Below are positions 8,801 to 17,215 of a DNA stretch of 64,000 nucleotides, piece after piece. A model generated the notes under the pieces. It worked only from the letters and a program-made list of their open reading frames with translations, searched no databases and was not told the origin of the DNA. The translations under genes and the position numbers were made by a program. Within the stretch, counting starts at the first letter, position 1. Each line of letters starts with the position of its first letter. The stretch is from the NCBI GenBank assembly GCA_947471745.1, contig CANJKZ010000078.1, forward strand, positions 5,460,501 to 5,524,500. Direction: 5' to 3'. Source of the DNA: Closterium sp. Naga37s-1 (Eukaryota > Streptophyta > Zygnematophyceae > Desmidiales > Closteriaceae).

Positions 8801-11800
8801 GGGGTAGAGAGCAGGGGCAGAGAGCAGGGGAAGGGAGCAGGGGAAGGGAGCAGGGGAAGGGAGCGGGAAGCAGAGAGCAAGGTCACACAAGGTCTTTCAG
8901 TGGCTGTCTCCTGCAGCGTGCGAGTGAGGATGCGGTACTCCTCCTCGTTCACCATCGCCTTCGTCTTCACCTCCATCGCCTGGTGCTGGAGAGGAGGGAG
9001 GCGGAGAGGGGGGGAGGGTGTGGGGGGGAGGGCAGGTGCAGAGCGCAGGGGAAGAGAGCAGGAAGAGAGCAAGGGCATGCAAGAACTTTGCAGGGTGCGA
9101 GTGAGGATGCGGTACTCCTCCTCGTTCACCATCGCCTTCGTCTTCACCTCCATCGCCTGGTGTCCAAGACATTGAGAAGCAGCGCAGAAGGAGGGGAGAA
9201 CGAGGAGGAGCACAGGGCGGGCCAGACAGAGAGCAGGGACAGAGAGCAGGGGCACAAGGAGCAGGGATTAACCGGATAGGAGTGTGCCTAACGCAGAGGG
9301 AAGATAGCTAGGAGGAAAGTAGCGAATAATGGATAGGCAAACAGCAGGGGGGAGAGCATACCCGAGAGCCGAAGAGTAGCGAGGAGAGGGACTCGTTGAG
9401 ATGGTGGACGGTGGGCGCCACGTTGATCACCAGCGATGTCTTGGCATTGCCTGGAAGTAGTGGGCGGGCGAAAGGGGGGAGGGAGAGGGTAGCAGGGTAG
9501 AAAGGGAGTAGAGCATGTTACGAGATGGTGGACGGTGGGCGCCACGTTGATGATCAACGAGGTCTTGGCGTTTCCTGTGGTGGGGTCAACAAGGTATGGA
9601 GGGGGGTGAGATTTGAGTCCCTGAATGACTCACGGTGCGTGTGGGGTGTGTGCCTGGGCATTGCTGCTACAGCCAGATACTCGCATGTAGAGATACCACG
9701 AAGAGAACCTGATGGTGCAAAGATGGTACCGATTCCAACCTCCCAGTAAACTCCTGCGGCAGGCGTTGAGCTTCGAGTCCCTGAACGGCACATGGTGACT
9801 TTTGAGATGTCTCAAAAGCCCTGAACGGCACATGGTGACTTTTGAGACGTCTCAAAAGCCCTGAACGGCACATGGTGACTTTTGAGACATCTCAAAAGCC
9901 CTGAACGGCACATGGTGACTTTTGAGACGTCTCAAAAGCCCTGAACGGCACATGGTGACTTTTGAGACGTCTCAAAAGCCCTGAACGGCACATGGTGACT
10001 TTTGAGACGTCTCAAAAGCCCTGAACGGCACATGGTGCGCATGGGGGTTTGCCCGGGCAGTGCTGCTACAGAAAGATATTCACTTGGCCGTTTCAAGGAT
10101 GGTACCGATTCTCACCTCCCAGCGACTCCTGCAGCAGGCGTGTGAGCTTCGAGTCCCTGAATGGCACATGGTGCGCGTGGGGGTCTGCTCGGGCGTTGAT
10201 GCACTTCCCTGCAAGGGATAAAGAGACAAGGATGGTTGTGCGCACAAGGAGACAGACATCGGATGGTTGTGAGCACAAGGAGACAGACATCGGATGGTTG
10301 TGAGCACAAGGAGACAGACATCGGATGGTTGTGAGCACAAGGAGACAGACATCGGATGGTTGTGAGCACAAGGAGACAGACATCGGATGGTTGTGAGCAC
10401 AAGGAGACAGACATCGGATGGTTGTGAGCACAAGGAGACAGACATCGGATGGTTGTGCGCACAAGGAGACAGACATCGGATGGTTGTGAGATGCGTCCAG
10501 AAAGGATGGTTGTGAGCGGCAAGGCAGGGGCACAAGGAAAAGCAGGGAGACGTGGTTTGCCAAGCGGAAAGGGGTTATGGAACGTCTCAAAGCTGGACAG
10601 AGGAGGGCAGAGGGAGGCAGAGGGAGGGCAGGAGAGGGCAGGGAAAGGAGGGGAACGCAGTGTGGCACCTACCTAGTACGGTCAGGGACAGGTTGACGCT
10701 CTTGGCTTCGCTGGCTCTGAGACCCTCCGACCCTGAGCACACCAGGCAGCACGCAGCAAGCGAGGCACAGACGAACAGCAGAACAATTGTTTTGGACGCA
10801 TAAAAGTAGAGCAGGTTGACGCTCTTGGCCTCGCTGGCTCTGAGACCCTCCGACCCTGAACACACCAGGCGAGCAACAAGCAGCAAGCAATAAGCGGGGC
10901 ACGGATGCTTACAAATTTGCGAGCAGAAAAATAAAAGAATCACATCAGATAGAAGAGTCTTGTCGCATACAAGACATGTGTACGAGACAAGTAACCCAGT
11001 ACGCACGCACCTGACTTCTTGAGCCGCTCTGAGCCTGCAAGGTCCACCAGAAAGAGCTTCCCCACCAGAATCCTGGGTTCGCGGAGATAGGCGGTGAGAG
11101 GTGGACGGAAGGAAGGAGAAGAGTGGGGGGGAGATGGGTTGAGTGTGAGGAAGGAGAGTGGGTGGGAAGAGTGATGGGGAGAGTAAGGGAAGGAAATGGA
11201 GGGGGTGAGATGCTGCGCACGCACAACAACTCACACATCAATGCAAGTGCAGCGCACGCATCAACATCAACACAACACAAAGTGCGCACTCACTTGTCCT
11301 TCTTCTCTGGCTTGCGGTGCTCGTCGCTCCCGTGCCCCGCTGTAGCAGTTGCAGGCCCGGAATGCGCCTCGGAGTCGCTGCTCTCCGCGTCCTTCCGCCG
11401 CTTCTTCTCCACTGTGATGATCGCGATGGCGTGGCTGCGCGACGAGTGCGCGTTCTGACCAGCGGAAGGGCAAAGAAGAGGGAAGGGGCGAAGCAAGGAA
11501 CACGGGAAACAGACGAGGGAGACGATACAGACGGGACGCAAAGCAAAAGGTAACATTCAGGCGCTAGAAATGAGGCGCTAGTTGAAGGGCCGAACCTGGC
11601 CATCTTTCAATGTCGTTTGCGGGGCTATGTAACGTAGAGACTCAGCACGAAAACTCGAGCGGGCGTATCTCGTGGAGTAACCCGACCGCTGACCCTCGCA
11701 AACGAGCAATAAGTAAGTTTCATTGTCACGACACAGGCTGCACAGGAGAACAGAATCTCCTGTCCTTATAACGAGTCGGGTCGGGTCTCGTGACCCACCA

Positions 11801-14075
11801 TCTTTGTGAAGGCGACGGTGCGGTTCCTCTCGCCCACAGCCAGCAGCTTGAGGCAATCTTCCACGCACGTCACCTCCACCTCCTCCACCCCCGAGATGTA
11901 CACCCCGTTCTCGCTCTCCCGTATTTGCATGTTGGAGCTTGACGGACGCAGCAGATCTTGAATCTGCAGAGTCGAGCCCAACGGGTTGAAACGGGAAGGG
12001 GGAAGGGGGGAGGGGTAGAAGGGGTGGGGAGGTGGGGGAGGAGGGTGGGGAAGGGGAAGGATATGGTAAGTACAGGGAGGAGCAGTCGAACGTAAGTAGG
12101 AAAAAAAAACGCGAAAGATTCGCAAAAAACTCTGAGAAGACTCACAAATCACAGGACGATAATGATCGACGGTCATTACCATTTCCATGTAGATCTGAAT
12201 GTACGACATCGACACCCGGTACGTATGGCTAGGGTCCGCTCGCGCTATCACAAACACCTCTGATTAGAGACACAACTAGTGATCGACGGTCATACCATTT
12301 CCATGTAGATTTGAATGTACGACATCGACACCCTGTATGTGTGGGTCGGGTCCGCGCGCGCCATCACGAAGACTTCAGCCGCTGCTCGCGGGATGATGCC
12401 TAGGTGTGGAGGCTTGGTGCTCGAGAGCGTGTACGTCTTTCCGGCCCCGGTCTGGCCGTACGCCATGACCGTGCCGTTGTAACCGTTCAACACATCCTGT
12501 AACGAAAGCACAGAAGGGGTAATTTCTGAGTTGACTCAATAACCGGTCTGACCGTACACCATGACCGTGCCGTTGTAACCGTTGGAGGGGAGAGCGGAGT
12601 GGAGGGTAGAAAGACAGCGACGAGAGCGACGAGAGGGACGAGAGGGACGAGATGGACGAGAGGGACGAGAGGGACGAGAGCGCATGGAGACAACGAAAGA
12701 AGCAAACAAGACATCCAGAACATTTGACTGTTGCACGAACCGCGACGACGGGCTTCGCAGCGACTTGATACACGTCTGCTTGAGTGGCCGTTGGAGGGAG
12801 AACGGAGTCGAATTCAAACTCCATCTGCTCCAGCTGACCGTTGCTCCTGTTGCACACAGACCATGACAGAAAGCGTGACAAGAGTGGGTCCCGATGAATA
12901 CATGAGTAAACTTCAAAAGGCGAAACTTCACAATACGGCAAGCGCGGTATTGACGCAGAGGTCCTACTGTCCTGTTCTTGTTCGCAGAGCCAAGATTCTA
13001 ACGACAGATGGTCGAGGCGGGAACAAGTCACATAATACGAGGAATTTGACGGATGCTGCCTGTTAAGGAGAACGGTGCTGTCGTCGGGAGACGAATCCAT
13101 TGCAAGCTCTCCAATGCTTAGTTTCAAGGCGACTAAGAAACACAACACATGGATCGGACGGAAGTTACCTGTGAAGGACAACGGTGCTGTCGTCGGGAAA
13201 TTTGTGCGTCGGGAGATTTTCGTTGGTATTCTTCGAGGCGCCTAACACACATGTATCTGACGGACGTTACCTGTGAAGGACAACGGTGCTGTCGTCGGGG
13301 GAAATGTTCATCCCGAACTCTCCATTGCTGGCGTTTATGGTGCCTAAGAATCGCAATACACGGCTATGACAGACGTTACCTGTGAAGGACAACGGTGCTG
13401 TCGTCGGGGGAAATGTCCATCGCGAACTCTCCATTGCTGGCTGCTTCCTCTGCTGTAGGAGGCCGTACTCGAATGGTCACTCGCACTCGTTCTACGCGCA
13501 AAACAGAGAAAAGTACTTCCGAATGTTACATGGTGGCACGGAGCTCGGAGATGAATTATTAAGGCATTTAACGGATACAAAATTGGAGGTCAGTGATAAG
13601 AAGCATCAGGCTATGCGCTCTAAGCAGGCGATACAAGGCTAGAGTAGTAACACTAACGGTAGGACGGCATACTCTTTACTACAGCGATGGTGCACAGTGG
13701 GACATAGTCAAACAGCGACGAGTAATTTTCTCTGAAGTATCTCTTCACGCTCTCCTACAAGCATATCGTCTAACGGTATCCTATGCTGGCCATGTGAACA
13801 TCTCGGAACATGTCTACCGATGAAGCCTATTAACCACTTCTGTAGCATTCGCTACATCGCCTACGGCAGGTTATGACAACTAAGCCAAGCTTCTCCTTAC
13901 CAGATTCCCCTTGAGTGGCATCATCAAGCAGAGAACCGTCTCTGCTGTCTCGTCCGCATCCTTTCTCTCCTTTTCCACCGGCTCTTCCTCGTCTTCTCTG
14001 AGAATCCTGAGAGGTATTCGAGCTTCGAGCTCTCACTAGTGAATGCGAACCCTTTTCGCCATCTACGTTCGTCAT
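5860..14075 (-). CDS. Kinesin motor protein, ARK/KIN-U (ungrouped) type, complete gene of about 18 exons
   Basis: Microtubule motor ATPase. Exons read from splice sites: 14075-13901 (start [12 protein letters not shown]), 13491-13380 (RVTIRVRPP), 12846-12741 ([18 protein letters not shown]), 12496-12296 (P-loop [29 protein letters not shown]), 11963-11799 (VQDLL region, GVEEVEV), 11454-11294 (switch [10 protein letters not shown]), 11072-11011 (switch [17 protein letters not shown]), 10732-10673 ([13 protein letters not shown]), 10208-10116 ([17 protein letters not shown]), 9450-9362 ([19 protein letters not shown]), 8766-8653, 8375-8221, 8012-7949, 7760-7248, 7119-7044, 6584-6337, 6030-5860 (stop 5860-5862). 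The spliced product is about 850 residues. The N-terminal motor is followed by heptad-rich coiled coil and a 170-residue acidic exon (7760-7248). The EVVAKPVV-like step and LQIYME wording match plant ARK kinesins, but no armadillo repeats are present at the C-terminus. All catalytic motifs look intact. Many exons have extra partial copies (listed separately). Confidence 0.88.
6337..6791 (-). repeat. Duplicated kinesin coiled-coil exon
   Basis: The exon starting [20 protein letters not shown] (6584-6337) has a 5'-proximal partial copy, [20 protein letters not shown] to DGADGTGAG (about 6790-6675). The upstream copy lacks a donor at the equivalent place and is probably a dead exon. No junction palindrome was seen here. 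Confidence 0.8.
7781..7911. repeat. Intronic tandem duplication with a perfect 16-bp palindrome exactly at the junction
   Basis: The unit CAGCGTGTGGATTATCAGTG followed by CATTA, a C-run and AATTGCTATGACT occurs at about 7791-7837 and again at 7854-7902. Between them stands TTTGAGGCGCCTCAAA (7838-7853), a perfect palindrome, with nothing else added. The two units are nearly identical, so this is a young example and shows the structure best. Confidence 0.9.
7949..8131 (-). repeat. Duplicated kinesin exon [19 protein letters not shown]
   Basis: The exon at 8012-7949 (ends in a GTACGC donor) has an upstream copy at about 8131-8065, which includes the acceptor CTGCAG but lacks the donor. Copies are almost identical. 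The copy in between is separated by a short purine-rich spacer with ATGCATGCATG; no TTTGAG-type palindrome. Confidence 0.85.
8653..9170 (-). repeat. Three copies of the kinesin neck exon [20 protein letters not shown]
   Basis: Copies at about 9161-9093, 8984-8905 and 8766-8653, each after a CCAG acceptor. Only the last (8766-8653) continues through [14 protein letters not shown] to a donor. It also has one extra Glu codon. The two upstream copies stop after TRTLQ. Purine-rich minisatellite (GGGGAAGGGAGCA, 8811-8870) lies between copies 2 and 3. Confidence 0.85.
9362..9576 (-). repeat. Duplicated kinesin exon [17 protein letters not shown]
   Basis: The functional exon is 9450-9362 ([20 protein letters not shown] to LLFGSR, with a GTATGC donor). 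An upstream copy at about 9576-9522 encodes [19 protein letters not shown] and stops at a GTAACA. They differ by a few substitutions. Confidence 0.85.
9600..10208 (-). repeat. Amplified kinesin exon VPFRDSKL with an array of palindrome-separated 40-bp repeats
   Basis: The working exon is 10208-10116. A partial copy with a broken frame lies at about 9800-9740, and a further fragment at 9615-9640. Between them, 9779-10018 is six tandem copies of a 40-bp unit: CCCTGAACGGCACATGGTGA (coding HHVPFR on the minus strand) followed by CTTTTGAGACGTCTCAAAAG. The palindrome is perfect in most copies; one has GAGATGTCTC and one GAGACATCTC. The last unit runs on into the functional-type intron at 10021. Confidence 0.9.
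10231..10500. repeat. 31-bp minisatellite in a kinesin intron
   Basis: Eight direct copies of a 31-bp unit that starts GATGGTTGTGAGCACAAGGA and ends GACAGACATCG, from 10231 to 10478, then two truncated copies. Copies are nearly identical (AGCACA/CGCACA variants in the first and last). No spacers, so it is not a CRISPR array. Confidence 0.95.
10673..10870 (-). repeat. Duplicated kinesin exon [13 protein letters not shown]
   Basis: The exon 10732-10673 ([20 protein letters not shown]) has an upstream partial copy at about 10857-10813 that ends after SVNL. The join near 10790-10806 reads TTTTGGACGCATAAAAG, a possible decayed junction palindrome. Confidence 0.75.
12185..12340 (-). repeat. Duplicated kinesin segment [20 protein letters not shown]
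   Basis: The 3' part of the P-loop exon (about 12360-12296) is repeated downstream at about 12250-12180 ([20 protein letters not shown], then a GTAATG donor). Both copies end in the same MEM|GT context, so alternative use of either donor is possible. Confidence 0.8.
12434..12590 (-). repeat. Partial copy of the P-loop exon with junction motif TGAGTTGACTCA
   Basis: The exon reads [18 protein letters not shown] at about 12496-12434. Upstream of it on the minus strand, 12585-12541 reads [15 protein letters not shown], a truncated copy that lacks the GKT of the Walker A motif. Directly at its edge is TCTGAGTTGACTCAAT (12526-12540), whose core TGAGTTGACTCA is palindromic apart from the centre. 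Confidence 0.8.
13060..13400 (-). repeat. Four tandem copies of the kinesin exon end [19 protein letters not shown]
   Basis: The working copy is the end of exon 13491-13380. Further copies lie at about 13308-13262 ([19 protein letters not shown]), 13215-13168 (truncated) and 13112-13060 ([18 protein letters not shown]). Each ends in an (A)CAG|GTAAC donor. At the three junctions are decayed forms of the palindrome: 13338-13350, 13231-13244 (CTTCGAGGCGCCTAAC) and 13117-13138 (CTTAGTTTCAAGGCGACTAA). Confidence 0.85.
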
Positions 14076-15229
14076 AACCTATTGTAGTCCTTACTTACTG
14101 CGACAGTACTATATGGATCCCGTTCAGCTATTGACTGAATATACGCCTCGCTATAAATACGATCACGCGTGGCTTATTTTATACGTCGTTATCAAGGCGT
14201 CGTTATCTGGATAGAAAACTATCAAACGCAGACGAGACAAAGACACACGCCTGGCGGTAAGAACGAGGCTAATAAACTTCCGGGGAGACAAGGGACTGAA
14301 ATCAACTCCGTCTGTCAATCCTCCGGTTGCTCTATCAGCTCAGACCAGCATTCAAGATGACTTTTGGCTTCTCCGCCTGCTGACAGCAAACAGCCTGAAA
14401 CAGCTGCTAGAAGATGGGTCCGAAGCCTGATAGCAGGCAATGCCAAAAGCAAGCTACCAGCAGCACCCTACCAGCAAGCCAGCAGCATCAACCCTCGGGA
14501 ATGTCATGGATGTCATGGTGCCAAAAACATTATCATTGGAGGCTCGGAGCCCAGGGACCGAAGCTGGAGATGCTCTAGTCCAAGCGGTTCGGTTTGCAAG
14601 CAATCTCTGTTAGGTTGGGTGGGGGAGGAGAAAGCGGAAGCCAGGGCGGAAGCGGCGGAGGAATTTAAAGCCGTGGTGCAGATATCCCGGCTCCAGTTCA
14701 AACTATTATAGTTTGAAAGCCGCGTAACCCAGTATACACAGGAAAGCGAGCAGGGAGAGGTTTCTGCCAGCGGGGGAAGGGCGTGCGGAAAAGTCCTTCG
14801 CAGTATGATGTGTGGGGGGGGAAACGGGGGAGGGCTCGGGGAAAAGCTCCGCTCAACGAGATGAGGGGGAGCGCAGGCAGCAAACTTGAAAATTCAAACT
14901 TGAACTCAAAACAACTCAAACTCAGCAAACTCTCACGCTTGAACTAGGTTCTTACTAACTTGAAGTAAGTTTCCCGAGCTACGCAGAGCCATTTCCGCTA
15001 AGATTTCTCGCGTTTCATGGTCTATTGATGTGCTCACGAATATCTGCGCAATTTCCTACCTCGTAAACACCGTTTTTGTCGTATTCGAAGCGCATTGCGC
15101 TCGTTTTCCTCCGTTGCCATCCTTATTCCTCTCCCGCCCCTCCATTCCTCACGTATCTGCGGTAGCAAAGGCGCAACGGCAGCGACAGGCAGGAATGGGT
15201 GCGACGGTGGCGAGCAGCGGGGCGACGAT
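14076..15229. other. 5' flank of the kinesin gene
   Basis: Upstream of the kinesin start codon (14075, minus). A plus-strand TATAAATA at 14151-14158 and a 115-codon plus-strand open frame (14364-14711) are present, but the frame resembles nothing I know and is not supported. The last part (14880-14990) is rich in CAAACTTGAA/AACTCAAA-type short repeats. No other gene seen. Confidence 0.4.
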
Positions 15230-15405
15230 TGTGAAGATAAGCAGTAGAAGAAGGCGCCATAGCTAGGAAAGCCCTAGCTAGGCAAGAAACAGTTTAGGCA
15301 AAGAGGGGGTTCACTAGCAGGAATGAGGATACAAATAGCAAACCCTAGAAGGGTTGTACTCGCTATAGAGCACCCCACTACAGACTAGAGCATAACATTC
15401 TGACA
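15230..15405 (-). repeat. TRIM-1 3' LTR
   Basis: 176 bp, ends TG/CA on the minus strand. Partner of 16635-16810. Confidence 0.93.
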
Positions 15406-16634
15406 CACCCCCATAGCCAAAGTGGGGTGTAATCAGCAGAGCAAGCAAAGCAGAACAAGCTCAGGGTGGATCACAATGTCACCACACATTCTGAGCACAA
15501 GTACAAGAAGCAATAGTTTAAAGTTTACAATTATGAGCAAAGCTAGAGGCTATCGCAGAGGGCAAGTGAGGAGGAGGAGGCGAGACTGTAAGAGGAGAGG
15601 AGATAGGAGGCGACGACTGAAGGTGCAGACACACGGGCAACAGGAGGCACACTGGCACAGCGGCTACCGGAACAGCGCTCCGGACTACTGGAGTAACTGG
15701 CCCCGCGGCTAAAAGTAGCGGCAGACGAGCAACGGACCCACGGGCGACTGGCACAGGTGGCTGCGACTGGGCTACCGGAGCAACTCCCCGGACTACAGGT
15801 GCTGCTGGCGACACGACGACAACCTTCGTTCAACCTCCCCAAACAGTCCCACCCCCCCTGACACACACCCCCTGCTTCACCCCTAGCTCCACTCCCCCTT
15901 CACCCCCCTTAGTACCACTCCGACGGCTCCAACAGGTCCACCCCCCTCAGCGGCAGCTGCAGCACTGGGAGACGGAGGAGGAGGAGGAGCAGGGGACGGC
16001 ACACAGAAGCTGCACCCCCATGCCCCCCACCCCCAAACCCTAATTCAGGAGAACGGGCAGTAGCAGGGGTGGGGCGCCATCAGAAGCACGGGGGACAGCG
16101 GGCAGCGCAGGGGCAACGAAGAACGGGCCGCCCACGGGCCTGGCACAGCCGCCCGAACCGCGCGCAGGCGGCCCGAGCCGCGCGCGGGCCTGGCGCAGCC
16201 CGTACGGGCCGCGCGCGGGCCTGGCGCAGCCCGTACTGGCCGCGCGCGGGCCTGGCGCAGCCCGTACGGGCCGCGCGCAGGCTGTACGGGCCGCGCACAG
16301 GCCACGACGGGTGACGGGGGGCGACGCGCGGGTCCCCGTCGCCCGTCGCAGCGCCTCCCGGGAGCGACGCGCTGCGTGACGGGGCAGAAACCCGCCGCGC
16401 GCCTCGGGGCGCACGGCGGGCAGAGAACCGCCGCGCGCCTCGGGGCGCACGGCGGGCAGAAAACCGCCGCGCACCTCGGGGCGCACGGCGGGCAGAAAAC
16501 CGCCGCACGCTCCGAGCGCGTGGCGGGATGAAAAATCCGTTGCACGCCACGGGGCGTGCAACACAGAGAGTAGCAGTAGCAGCGGAAGCAGTGAGGTGGG
16601 GCCCACAGGCCAGGAGCATATCGCTCTGATACCA

Positions 16635-16810
16635 TGTGAAGATAAGCAGTAGAAGAAGGCGCCATAGCTAGGAAAGCCCTAGCTAGGCAAGAAACAGTTT
16701 AGGCAAAGAGGGGGTTCACTAGCAGGAATGAGGATACAAATAGCAAACCCTAGAAGGGTTGTACTCGCTATAGAGCACCCCACTACAGGCTAGAGCATAA
16801 CATTCTGACA
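16635..16810 (-). repeat. TRIM-1 5' LTR
   Basis: 176 bp. The iMet primer site follows directly on the minus strand. Confidence 0.93.
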
Positions 16811-16854
16811 ACGATAGCTAGATATCGGTGGTCGCATATGAGCAGCGGGGCCCC

Positions 16855-17215
16855 CCTGTCCTCCTCTCCCTTTCCCCCTGTCCTCCTCTCCCTTTCCCCC
16901 TGTCCTCCTCTCCCTTTCCCCTTGTCCTCCTCTCCCTTTCCCCCTGTCCTCCTCTCCCTTTCCCCCTGTCCTCCTCTCCCTTTCCCCCTATCCTCCTCTC
17001 CCTTTCCCCCTGTCCTCCTCTCTATTTCACCCTGTCCTTCTCTCCCTTTCCCCCTATCCTCCTCTCCCTTTCCCCCTGTCCTCCTCTCCCTTTCCCCCTG
17101 TCCTCCTCTCCCTTTCCCTCTGTCCTCCTCTCCATTTCTCCCTGTCCGCCTCTCCCTTTCCCCCTGTCGTTCTCTCCCTTTCCCCCTGTCCTCTCTCCCT
17201 CCCACCCTTCCTCCC
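16855..17215. repeat. Pyrimidine minisatellite, unit about 21 bp
   Basis: About 17 copies of TCCTCCTCTCCCTTTCCCCC plus TG. One strand is nearly pure C/T, so triplex formation is possible. The long open frames through it are a by-product of repeats whose length is a multiple of three. It lies 40 bp from the TRIM-1 insertion. Confidence 0.9.

Larger units (their letters stand above)
15230..16810 (-). mobile_element. TRIM-1: complete non-autonomous LTR retroelement (copia-related)
   Basis: 1,581 bp flanked by a perfect 5-bp target duplication ACGAT (15225-15229 and 16811-16815). Two 176-bp LTRs (TGTCAG...CA on the minus strand) differ, as I read them, at one position. Next to the 5' LTR is a primer site TGGTATCAGAGC (complement at 16623-16634), matching the 3' end of initiator tRNA-Met. 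Next to the 3' LTR is a polypurine tract (minus TATGGGGGTG). The 1.2-kb interior has no gag or pol. Instead it has GC-rich tandem repeats: a 33-bp unit (16390-16510) and a 30-bp unit (16170-16290). Its 3' interior (15455-15500) matches the same zone of copia-1 and copia-2, so those elements probably supply its enzymes. Confidence 0.93.

Noticed and set aside
9779-10478. Repeat arrays that superficially resemble a CRISPR array (palindromic repeat plus 20-bp 'spacers', and a 31-bp direct repeat)
   Set aside because: The 'spacers' in 9779-10018 are all the same kinesin exon piece and the 31-bp units have no spacers. The setting is an intron of a eukaryotic gene.
14364-14711. 115-codon plus-strand open frame upstream of the kinesin gene
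   Set aside because: No recognisable content, no splice or promoter support beyond a TATAAATA 200 bp upstream.
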